A DNA stretch of 64,000 nt from Carettochelys insculpta (lineage: Eukaryota > Chordata > Testudines > Carettochelyidae): contig NC_134161.1 of assembly GCF_033958435.1 (NCBI RefSeq), positions 1,984,001 to 2,048,000 on the forward strand, written 5' to 3'. Under the pieces are notes generated by a model. That model was given only the letters and a program-made list of their open reading frames with translations, was not told the DNA's origin and searched no databases. The position numbers and the translations under genes are program-made. Shown one piece after another: positions 23,401 to 35,400 of the stretch (positions are counted from its first letter, which is position 1; each line of letters starts with the position of its first letter).

Positions 23401-26400
23401 GATAAGCCAGTCGGGCATGTTAGTGGATTAAGGAGACAGACATTAAAAGCCAATCACAGATTCTAAATGCGAGCGTGAGCTGGAATTAACACTCCTGCCT
23501 CCCGCTTGGTTAGGGTCAGGCGTTGCCCTCGGTTAGACGTGGCCGCATTGTTTCTGGCTCCGGCTGGGGCTGGTGTGGCTACATGAGGAGACCCTGCATC
23601 CTGCAGACATAGGTCTGCTGGGAGAGATGGGCAGCCTTGCTCCTAGCCACGGGGTAGCATAGTCTAATGACTCCAGCGAGGAGGCAGGAGCTGGGATTCT
23701 TAGGCTCCACTGGTAGTTCGCTCTGTCATATGCACCCCTCTGCCAAACGAGGCTAAGCGTTTAGCCTAACCAAGATGTGAGGGGGTTGTTGGTGTCCAGG
23801 AAGTGCTTCGAGATCCTGGATTGCCAGGCGTGGTGTCCTTGCATTGCCCCATTCCAGGGTGACGGCTTTCTGGGGCCACAATGCCCAGCTTGTATTTCAG
23901 GGGCACTTCGCTGCACAGTGTGGTAGAAACGAGCTGAAGACAAGACAGAGCCCGACTGTGCCTTGTTGGAAGCTGGGATCCCACCTCTGAATGACCCCTG
24001 TGGAAATAGATTTTAACATGAGGCTTCAGAATCCTCACAAGGTTAGACGACAAAGCAGCCGGGTGTCACGGCCCAAGTGCCGCCTGAGCACGTGCTGTGG
24101 CAGGGCACTGGCGGTTATCTGTTTGAATCAAACCCACTGCGTAAGGGCTTGTGTATTGGTCTGGACTCAAAACTGGCGTAAAGGAGTGGAGAGCAGCAAA
24201 GCTGATGAAATGTTTTTCAAAAACCTGCCCTGTGAGGAAAGGTTTAAAAAAAACCAACTTGTCATGTTTAGGCTTGAGCACAGAAACCTGAGGGGGGGAC
24301 CTGAGAACTATTGTCTACCATGGTAAGGGCTGCTATGAAGAGGGCAGTGCTCCGTTGTTCTCCATGTCTCCTGAAGGCAAGAAGGAATGGGCTTAATCTG
24401 GAGCCAGGAGGATTTAGGTCAAATATTAAGACACATGGTCTAGCTCTCGGGTGAGTTAAGCTCTAAAACAGGCTCCCAGGGGAGGATGCGGCATCCCTGT
24501 CAAAGGGAATTTTTAAGACGAGGTCAGACAGATTCCTGTCAGGGACGGGCTGGGTTTCCTTGGAAAACCCTCTGTGCACAGGAGGGACTAGATGAGCTGT
24601 CCAGGTCCCTTCCCCTCCAGTATTTCTGTGGTTTTGCAAAAGCCCCAGCCCAGGTGCGTCCCACTTCCCTGGCTGAGTGCTGAACCCCAGATGAAAGGTA
24701 GTGCAGATCGCCCACCGCTGGAATGGCTTCCTTTACCCCCGGCTGACTCCGCATCTGCACAGGGGAGTTACGTGCAGCTTCCGAAATTGCTTTCCTCCGT
24801 TTTGTGCACCAAAGCGTACCTGTGCCAAAAGAGCGTCTGCATATCTCACCAAGCCGCGGCAGGACTCGCAGCCGCCAGCCTCTCTGCAGCACTGGCTCCC
24901 ACCAGGATTGTGGGTTTCCTGGTTTTAAGGAGTTCCTCTTAAAGCAAGGCTTCAAACAGTGTGAACGCCTGCGGGTGCTGGAAGTGCAGGGAAGCTAGAA
25001 TGGCTTTTCCCCCTGCGGGGAGGAGGAATCGGCCCCCTGCTCAGCATCTAGCCAGCTTCGCCCAAAGTGCTGGGGCTAAATCAATTTCTTTCTCTCTCTC
25101 TCCCTCAGTTCCAGGCCCTCCTGCTGGGATAAAAGCTGTCCCATCTTCTGCCAGCAGTGTGGTCGTGTCCTGGCTTCCCCCAGCTAAGCCTAATGGGATC
25201 ATCCGGAAGTACACCATCTTCTGCTCCAGCCCGGGGTCCGGGCAGCCAGTGAGTAGGACCGGAGGGAGTGTGGGTGATGGGGTGGGTGCTTGGTAGTACG
25301 GGATGAAGACCACAGGCATGAAAACACTCTGGGCCCCCACTCCCAGTGTGCTTCTCTAGCTAGCAGAGCCACCTGAGGCTCCCTAGCAGCCCGGCACTGG
25401 ATGCGGCAAACAGGCACGCTGGGCTTGCTGTAGGAGGGAGCCTGGAAATGTTCAGCACAGTGCTCAAGGGGTCAGAGATCACCAGGGGAGAAGGGTCTCA
25501 CAGCTGCATGAGCAAGTGGGTGAAATGGAAATGAAGGTAGGAGAGCCCCAGCCCCTTCTCTCTCTCCCACCCGTCACCTCGTCTTTATTTAACAACCTGC
25601 CTCACTAGAGTCAAACTGCTTGACCTAAAGGAGTAACTCTTTGCAAATTGGGGTAGTGGGCTGTTATCCTCTGCCTGAACTATCCTGTAGAAGGGGGCAT
25701 AACATTGCCTGTGACTCAGCTGGCCATATGCCTTCCTGGTGCTTGTAATCTAAAAGCACCTCTTCGCAGTGGTGGCAGAAGCCCGCTGCCCTGCGTATTA
25801 GAGTTAAGCAGTTGTCTTTATGGTGGATTAGAGTATTTCTTTAGCATGGGTGGATGCTCTGTCTGCACCGCAAAGGGCTTCTGTCCCAGACAACTCTCTG
25901 CATCTCGATTTATGTAGGTTGTGTCCGTAATTTAAGGGTGTAAACTCAGTGCAGGTGGCAGGAATCATTTGTGCTTTTAAAGAGCAACCAAGGCGCAAGA
26001 TACATTTTAAGATGGCTCCTGTCCCGGTCCATGCAGATTGCAGGCACTGAGGCCCTCTAGGGAGCCTGAGACCAGTGCTGATGTTGCATCACAGCTTCTG
26101 GGTGGAGGATTTATCCATTCCTGGGGAATTCTCCAGAGCAGGAGCAGTCATTTGTTCTACTCAGGCGATTCCTTCAACAGGCCCTGATGTCCAATGAAAC
26201 AGCATTTCTTGGGCTTAGAACTACGGCTTGCCAGGAGCCCTTGTCTTGCTGCAGGAAACTTGTGGGCTGTAAAAAGGGGCTGGTGCGCGTGTGAGAAGAA
26301 GGGCGAGAGAGTGCACACATTTAGGGGTTGGGGAGAATGTCAGTCCTCAGTACGACTGTGAGGCTGGGCAGAGCGTGCAGCAAACAGCAGCCTGTGGCTG

Positions 26401-29400
26401 CATCAGGCTTGTCAGCCCTGGTCTGCAGCATCCACAGAATCCTGATCCCCAGCAGCCACTCATCCCCTTGTTGACTCTCCTGACTGTTCTAATATGGCCC
26501 CGGCTGAAGGATGCCCTTCCCCTCCAGACGTCACTCACCCTACTACGCCTTCCCAAAGGTGAACTCGCTTCAGTTCTTGTAGAGTTGAGAGGCCCATGGT
26601 GGGGAACCTTGAAAGAACTGAGCTGGGATTCTGGATCACTTCTAGCATAAGGGAAAAGTGGAGGAACCTGCCTTGCCCCCGTACAGTTCCCTGACTGTTC
26701 CAAGGAGCCCAGCCCCTGGAAGATTCATGTTCCTTGTGTCTGGTATCCATTTCCCCCAGGTTTGTGCTACCTGCCAACGCTTCCACTTCATCTACCATGC
26801 CTGACTCTGTATAAACAAGCTGCATAGTGAGCTCATGTTTTATAGATTTTCATGTTCTGTTGTCTACAAACCTCTTTAAAATAAATATCTGAGTGGTGTT
26901 CCAGCAGCAGGTGTGTGTAAGGGAGGCTGTGTCAGGCAGTGTGAAATATCGCACTGAAAGCAAAATAACTCAATACTGCACCTCGGAAATCAGAGGCGAG
27001 AACCCAGCTGGTGCTATCGAGTCCTTCTCACTGGGTCAGTGCAGGACTGGTTTGTGCTGTGTATAGGCCATGGGTTTCTCCATCTTCTCTCATGATGCCC
27101 AGCACTTAGGAAAATACTGCTGCATAAACTGATCACTTGCCCTGCTGAGTGGCATTGAGACATGATCTAAAATTTCCTTTGCTCAGCTTCGTTTGATTGC
27201 AGATCATTACACACGATCCTCTTCCTCCCGACCTTCCACCCGCTTCGTGCAAAGGGAAGCCTGTGCACTGTGTTAGTCTGTAGCTTTACAAATAACACGC
27301 ATTTCTGTAGCACCGTAAAGCCTAACAAGTTTATTAGGTCGTGAACTTCTGTGGCTAAAACCCACTTCTTCAGATGGGCTTAAACGAAACCTTCTAAACT
27401 GGCCATCCTCCCTGTTTTACAGCCTCTCTACGTCAGGAACTTGGTTTGGATTAAGTGTGAGTTTAAAGCAGCCTAGCGGTTCCTGATTAGCTGCCTGTGT
27501 GAGCGCTCCTATTCTGTACTAAGAGAATCCCCACAGGGAGTGAATCAGGAGTAACTCCCCATGGAGACACCAGAGTATTCCCACATGTGTAGAGGAGGGA
27601 TCTCTTGCCCTGTTTTCACAAGACCCAGCTCTGCTAAGCAGCTGGTCTTTTGCCTGCTCCACTCTCCATTAAGGAAGGTGTGGCCATGTGGGCACAGCTG
27701 TCATGTTTCTCCCTGCACACCCCTTGCTGTATGTTAGCCAAACGTTCTCCTGGGGATACACTCCAGCTGGAATTCCAAAAGGAGCAGAGGAAGGTTGGTG
27801 CCCAAGGCTCATAGGCTTTTAGTAGGCGCTGCCTGGGCCCCTGCCTCCCTTGGGAAATCCCAGGCTAGAGCAGAGTGTTCGAATCGGAGAGCCTCAACCC
27901 TGGTGCCCAGAGGTCAGTAGTCTGGTTTGTCCAGGCTCCAAGCAGCCAGTAGAGTCAGGGCTGTTGTGCCCCTCATGCACTCAGGCTGCTTTTATTCAAG
28001 GGCTGATGTTTAGGCCTTGAGCCCTGGACTCTTTGGCCCAGCAGGCTCCCTCTGTCCCTGAACCATTATTGTTCGGCTCTGAATCGCCTCTGCTGGTCAC
28101 TCTGGTTCGGGCATACCCGGGTGCTCTGCAGTCTAGAGGTTTGGGCAGGGAGTGGCAATCCCTGCTGCAGGATGTGCCAGCCCCAGCTCACCCAGGCTTC
28201 ACGCTTCCACATTGCTTTGCAACCACCTGCTCATTTGGGCCCCTTTGGCCTCTCTCCTCACCCAGGCTGGGTCCAGCTCCTAGGAGAAGGTGGGGGCTCA
28301 TGTCCCCATTTGCATGGGGCTGGTGTAGACAAGTTTCTAGACTAATGCCAGGGGAAGGGGAAGAAAAAGCAAACGATCTGAAACAAAGCAGCTGCTTCTG
28401 CCAGAGCAGGTTTCATGACACCAGGACCCAGACCTGTGTATTGCTGCCACAGAGAGCTGGGGAGGGGGAGGATTAACTGGCCAAGAAAAAAACGTTAATG
28501 ATAGAGCCAAGTGGCGCGGATGAAGGTGAGTTTGATTCAGCTCCATATTTGGTGCAGGTAGTCACACTCTTGTTACAGAGGGCTTTGTGCAAATAAACGT
28601 GTGTACAATTTGCATTGGATCATAATCTCACCATCTGTTTATTACCTTCTGCCAACCCTCCTACCCCTCGTCCCTGCACGTTTTCAGAAGGGCAAATTCT
28701 CTTACCAGCAGCTGACCGAAATTAAAATAAAAATTAAACAGGGTCCCATCCCTTCTTCGCAAGGGGAGAGGTTGACAGGAGGTCTCCAAACTAATGCTTA
28801 TCAAAAGCTCCTTCTCAAATTCATTTCAATATCTGAGCCTCTGGTTTCCAGGGCAACATAATCTTTTCATCAAAGCAACTGGTAAAACCGCTGGGATCCG
28901 ATATTGTTTTCTTGGCATAATGTCAAAACTGTCATTTGGTTAAAAAATTATGTATACGATATAATATTCATATAGGTGCACATAGGTATCTCTGCATCAT
29001 TACCTGTGTCAGAACACACATACGCCATGAGCCTGTATTATGTACACACACACATGCACATGAATGCAGGTGTGTGGTTATTTATGGTTAAGTGTCTAGT
29101 CTATGGAATGAATGGGGTTGTGGGGATGTACTTATATATGGGGGTATGTGTGTGTGTTTATAAAAACAAAATATCCATCCCATAGATTGGTTGTTTGACA
29201 GCTGGGGGTGCAATATTTCCACGCCCCCGTGGTACCATGATGGTGAGGGGCAATGACCCTGCAAGGTGCCTTCTATCGCAGCTTGGCACCCAGCCCCCGC
29301 TGAGCAGGAAGCATGAGCCAGTCCCTGTACGTTAGCTGCGCCAGAGTCAGCGGCTTTCCTGTCCGTTGCGCTGGGTTATGTGAGATGTTGTGGTTGGGGG

Positions 29401-32400
29401 GGGTGCACACATCAGAGAAACCTCCCGAGCAAGGTAAGAGCCAGAGATTCTTGTTCAGCTCCAGTGTCAGAGGCATGTGGGTTTTATGAAGCAGAGGGCC
29501 CGGAGTGTCAGTGGCTGAGGGTTTCATGTGTGACCAAGACTAATGTTTGCAGGTGGCCATGGATCTCCAGCCTTTGCACGCTGGATTTCCTGTGTCATCG
29601 CTGCATCGCCCTCCATGTGTCCCATGTGTCCTTACTTCCAAGGCTGCCTGCAGAAGTGACTCTCTGTTCTCCTCAGGCAGCACTGCAGAGGGCTGCTCTC
29701 ACAGGTGGGCGCCTTGACTTCCAATCTCAACTGTGCCGCTGTATCCACCCCAACCCTTTGTCCATCTACTCCTTGCAGGAGCGACTCCCTCTTTCTGTGT
29801 TTGTACAGCATCAAGTCTAGGGGGCCCTGTCTCAGTAGGAGCTGCTAGGGTAGGTCCCCACCATGGTACTGCTGCTAATAGCAAATGGGTAACCAGAGCA
29901 ACCCCGCATCTCTTATCTCCTCCTCCCATCCCAAAGGGCCAGATCTGCCGCTCGCCCCAGCGCACCCTCAGTTCCGTAGTGCAAGCTCCCCAGTGTTGCC
30001 GCTACTGAAAGGTTCTCTCCTGTACCACCGCGAGTCCTGTGATTGCTGTGTTGCTGCCGATTTCCTTTCCAATGGGCTCTGGTGTGGCAGAGAGCAGCCG
30101 AGAACCTGGCGTGTCACTGAGTTTTTCTCCTCCGGTTGGTTTGATGTCCCAAAGGCGACTGAGCCCACAAGGGGTGCTCCAGAAACCTGTGCAGCAGCAG
30201 AGCGAGTCCTAAATGAGAGCAGGGCGGCTCTGGTTGCCTCGGGCAGCTTGTTATGCATGTGACCTGGGCAGTGGGGCTGGACTAGTTTGTACAATGGGGG
30301 TGCTGGGAGCCATTGACCCAAACCGTAACCCCTGTAGGTAACGGGAACCACTTCAAGTCCAGGGGTCCGAAAGCACCTCCCCTGCTCAGCCCTCTAGTTG
30401 CAGCACCCACGGATTTGGCTATGAATTAGGCCCCTGGGTTTGTGCATGAAGAAAGACCCTGCGCAGCACAGCCAGTGGGAAGCAGCCAAAGAACTGTGCA
30501 AGGCAGTGGGGGAGCCCCGACGGGGTCAGTCAGTGTTTTTAATGCTGAACTTTGGGCTGCGTGAGGCGAGAGCTTTGGTGCAAGTTTCACACTGAGCAGC
30601 CAGAAAGCCGACAGCTGGGGGGCCAGCCTGCCCTGTTCATGCTGTACATTGGCAGGAGGATTTTGGGGCCCTTGGAAGTGGGATCCCACTGGAACGCATC
30701 ACACCATTGCTGCCATCTGTTCCTGACGCTCAGAACTGGGCTCCCTGGAGAAATGACGACACCAGCCGGTTTCCACTGGCATTGAGGAATGCCAAACGGG
30801 GCTGAATTGGCTTTCGGAGAGTAGAGCCAGCACAGAGCGAGAGAGCGCTGCTCTGAGCGCCACCCAGCTGCTCCAGTGACTGCGGGAGCAGAGGCTGGCT
30901 CTGTCCTCTCTAACCTTGTGCCTCCTAGCACTGCTGGATCCTGAGCACTGCCAGGAGTGCAGCTGGTGGGGGGCTTCTCCAGGGCTGCAAATTCTGTTTC
31001 TAGCTTCCCATTAAATAAAACTATACCAGCAAGCGGCCTGGTGGGTTTCTAGAGCGTGGCCATGCCCGCTTTTGTGCATGTCTCCTGCCCTCCTGCTACA
31101 GCCGTCCTTCCTGCAGGGGGCAAGCAATGCGGAGAGGGGCTGGCCCACTGAACTTCGACTTCCCCTGAAAGCCCTCAGGAGCCGCTGCTGCCATACAAAC
31201 TGTGCCCTGTGCCTTCCGCCCGTCAGCGTGCCAGGGAAGGGGAGCAGCCTCACCAGCTCCTGCAGCGGGGGTTGTCTGGTCCCGTCCCGGGGCTGGAGAA
31301 GCAAGCATTGCTCCGCGGGGCTGTTCAGAGGAGACGCAAGGGCAGGGATTCTGGCTGTTGCTTTTATGGGCCGTTCGTGGCCAGGAGGAGGAGATTAAAT
31401 GAAAGGTGGAACAGGCTGGGCCAGGAACTGGGTGTGTGCTCTGTGCGTAAAGCGCGTTGCACAAGGGGGCTGTGGCCCAATTTCTCTGGTAATAAATAAC
31501 AACTTGCTTAATCTAGATAAAAATACCCCAAAGGCTGGGGAAATGTCCCTGGCACACTTCTCCAGAGCGCCCCCCTCCCCGCTCGTGGAATAGGTTGGCC
31601 CCCTACATGTGGGGGTGTTCAAGGTTATCCATCGGGGCCCGATCCCTGGGAACTGGTCTGCCCCCATGGCAGAATATGTGCTCAGCAGCAGAAGCGCCAG
31701 CACTGAGCTACTGATCCCTGGGCTCAGCCGAGATGGCGGCCATCACCCTTGGAGAGGCTGGGGTGGTCCCTCAAAGTCAGGGTTCTCTCCATCAGGAGCT
31801 ACGTCCCCAGACAGCAGCTGTGACTCGTGAGGCTGAACCGAGGGGATTGTGGGCTGCCTGAAGGGGGCTTCACCTTGTCCTCCTTCCCCCTGCCAGGCCC
31901 CCAGCGAGTACGAGACCAGCCCCGAGCAGCTCTTCTACCGCATCGCCCACCTCAGCCGTGGGCAGCAGTACATGCTGTGGGTGGCGGCCGTGACTTCGGC
32001 AGGACGTGGGAACATCAGCGAGAAGGTCACCGTAGAGCCTGCTGGGAAAGGTGCGTCAGGGCCTGTGGGGTGGGGGGCAGGTGGGAGGGGTACTCTGCCT
32101 CTCTCTGAGTCTCAGTCTCCAGGACTTGCCATAGCCAGCACTTCGCGATGCTGCTCCGTCTGCCCGTTGGCTCAGAGCAAGTCCTCTGAGAGCGGCAACG
32201 GTGGCGAATCCCAGCCTGCGGGGCAGCACGGGGGGGTGGGACAGGCGGTTGTGTGCACGTGGGGTGCTTAGTCAGGCTGACATTCCTTTCCCACCACAGC
32301 CCCGGCCAAGATCATCTCCTTCGGTGGCACCGTCACCACTCCGTGGATGAAGGACGTGAGGCTGCCGTGCAATTCGGTTGGGGAGCCGGCCCCGGCCATT

Positions 32401-35400
32401 AAATGGACAAAGGACAGGTAACTGAAGCCTGCCTTTTCCCTGCTGTGCAACCCGGCTCCCTCTGTCTGGGAGGTGGCAGAGGGGGGAGCTCCAGAAGTCC
32501 GTGCTCCTTGGAGGAGCTGAGCTGTTGTTTGGGGGTGCTGCCTGGCATTGGCCTGTGAGACGGCAGAGTGGCTGAACAGCGCCACACGCCAGCTGGGCGG
32601 CTTTTTGGTTCCTGGGGTTACGTGCTCTGGAGCCCTGTCCATGCCAATTGCCACAAGCTTCCCGCTGCTGGCGGCTTGAGCTGGGATTCACACTGCGCTG
32701 GCGCTTCTTGTTCCTTGCAGCGAGGATTCTGCCATCCCGGTGGCAGTGGATGGACACCGGCTGATCCAGGCCAACGGCACGCTGGTCCTGCGCTCAGTGA
32801 AAGCAGAGGATTCTGGGTATTACACCTGCACTGCCACCAACAGTTGGGGCTTTGATACCATCATCGTCAACCTGCTGGTGCAAGGTAAGGCCTGTGCCAG
32901 GGAGCCCAGCCTGGTCTGCTCAGCCCGGCGCTGCCTTGGCCTGCTGGGCCCGCCACTGTGAATTTGCTTGTTGCTGCAAACGGCTGGACAGGGATTTTCC
33001 ACAGACGCATGTTGACCTCCGGGGTTGTTCTTTCATGTTGCCAGAGCTTGGAATTAAGTGCCGGAGCTCAGGTGATGCAGGGGGCCCCCCCCAGGGGTTA
33101 CTTGCACCTCCAGTGTTGCCCTCCCTTGCACTCCCCGGCAGGGACGTGACAGCCGCAGGAAGAGGTGGTGGGCAGGAGCAGGGCTGGGGAGAAGGCAGAG
33201 CAGCAAGGGGAGGGCTATGGGGCAGAGGTGGGGAGGGAGTAGAGCTCATGGCTCCTCCTCCCGAAACTCCCACACCATTGCCTCTGTGATAGGCCATTGA
33301 AGTCGCATGCTGTTGGTTCCGTTTTTCGGTTGGGCAGCCTTCCCGGGTATATTAGCCACCCTTGCCCAAAGCCATGAGTCGAGTTTTGTTCTGCAATTAA
33401 ACAAGTTCTGTCCATGGGCCTGAGAGCTGCTTCCCAGGGGCACATCCAACCACGCCCTTGCCAGGCGCCCACACCAGCAGCGTACCTAGTGGACTGGCTC
33501 TGCTCTCACATGGTCTCGTGTGTCCAGCCAGCAGAGCTGCCCTGGACTCTGGAGTTACAACAGTGGGATGCCTCTGTGAGAGCAGGAAGCAGGCCTGTCA
33601 GCCTCAGGCATTTCCTTCTGGGAGTGGATATAAATGGAGCCATAAAGCTGTTCACGCTGAGAGGTCCGGGTGACCTGCTGCTAGCAGTGCTGCTGTGTAT
33701 TACTCTTTGCTTTGCACTCACCGGAGCAGGGAGGCCAGATGGGACTGGTTTGTTTTCTGTTCCGGAAAAAGCTTTCTCTCGGGGCTTGTGCATTCAACCA
33801 GGGCTGTGGTTTGGGGCCCTGCGGGATGTCCAGTAACACTGATTTCCACTGAATTAAAAAGAAAAAAAGAAGAAAGGAAACACTCTCGTGCGCGTATTTC
33901 CCCCCATGTTAGGTTTTGCCAACTGTTTTGTGAGTTGGGCCCAAGTTCTGAACTGCATAGGTCCAACACTGTGATGAAGCTGGGAAGTCTCTTGTCTCCT
34001 CCTGGCTGGATAAAAGGATACAGGGCTCTCCCTGGGCATACGGGCCTCAGCTCACAAAGGTCATCCCTGGGCATGGGGCTTGCATTTGAAGTTAACCCTG
34101 CAAAGGTGCAGCTGCCTGGCTCTGGCTCTGGTGTGAAACGCGCTCAGTGACTTTGTGCTGTTGGTTTGGTCTAGTCCCTCCGGACCAGCCGCGTCTGACT
34201 GTCTCTAAAACCTCCGCGTCGTCCATCACGCTGGCCTGGATTCCTGGGGACAACGGCGGCAGCTCCATCCGAGGTGAGGCGGGGGAGAGTAGAGGACCAG
34301 GAGGCTTCCGGAGCACTGCGTGGCTGGGCAGATGTAGGGCTGCGATATTGAGTACGCAGGTGCTGAGATTCCCGCTTCCCACAGGGAGGAGAGGCAGTGA
34401 CATAAATTCTGAGGGCTGCTCCTGTGTCAGAGCTTGATGTTGCTAAGGCTTCCGGGAGTGCTGGGGGGTGGACTGCCGCAGGGCAGCAAAGCCAGAGGCA
34501 GGCGTCGGGCTGGAACTGAGAGAGACTTGTGGCTTTGGAGCACCCCATGCTAGCACGGTGCGGCTCAGCTTCTGGAGGTGCCATCCGGTGAATGAGCCTG
34601 TTCAGGAAGTGCAGCGGCGTGCGTGTCTGGCAGGAGACGCTTGCGTGGCCCCCGTGCTGGTCTGCTCTTGAGTGGTGGGGTAAGAGCTGGGGGAAGGCAA
34701 TGCCTTCTCAAACCGACAGCAAGGCCCTGCTCACGTCCGCCCCCGGCCCTGTCCCCTTCTGCACATTTCCCTCAGTTTTCTGTGGCTTTCTGGACTTCAG
34801 CCCAAGGCTGGGGCCATGCCCAGCCTGCCCGCGGCAGGGGTGACTGGGAATAGGTGCTGGCCTTGCTTTGAGGCCGGGGAGCCGCCTGCTACACACCCCC
34901 TGGAACCACCACTCACCCCATGCTCTGGGGGAAGGCTGAGGCTACCTGATACCAGGGTTTCCTCCAACTTTTTCCATCCATCGTACAGAATAAATCTTGT
35001 TGTGCGCACCAGGGTGTGTGTTGATGTGCACCACCCATAGAAACGCACCCTGCCAGCTGTGGGGGGCTGTGGGTGCTCTGCCACTCAGCTGTACTTCCCA
35101 GGGGCACATCCAACCACGCCATTGCCAGGCAGCCACGCCAACAGCGTACCTATCGGACTGGCTCTGCTCTCACATGGCCTCGTGTGTCCAGCCAGCGGAG
35201 CTGCCCTGGTCTCTGGAGTTACAACAGTGGCCGTGAGAGGCCGCTGGAGGCCATGTTTGGGAGCAGGATGGGATTGGGTCAGGCAAAGGAGGCAGCTGCC
35301 CTGGGGCCCAGCCGTATAAAGGGCCTGGGGCTCACAGCTGCTGCTGCTGAAGTGGCAGGGCCAGTGGCTGGGAACCCCAGGAATCTTATATTGCTGCCAG

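Larger units (their letters stand above)
13357..25108 (+). other. DSCAML1: DSCAML1 intron (11.8 kb), rich in mobile-element remnants
   Basis: The largest intron in the window, between FNIII-3 and FNIII-4. Listed separately: an AT-rich island (14520-14670), an interspersed repeat (15040-15345), a LINE of uncertain clade (15530-16180), a local tandem duplication (16474-16960), an internally duplicated stretch (17640-18260), a hAT remnant (19376-19990), LINE 3' ends on each strand (21246-21645 and 24180-24636), and a SINE (23640-23830). A (GA)n run lies at 18508-18537. About 22000-23200 is GC-rich and shows nothing recognisable. Confidence 0.8.
25249..31896 (+). other. DSCAML1: DSCAML1 intron (6.6 kb)
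   Basis: Intron inside FNIII-4. It holds an interspersed repeat (27268-27395) and a long AT-rich island (28560-28960), then a TG/CA-rich stretch (about 29036-29160). About 25250-27260 and 29200-31896 are otherwise unremarkable. Confidence 0.8.
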
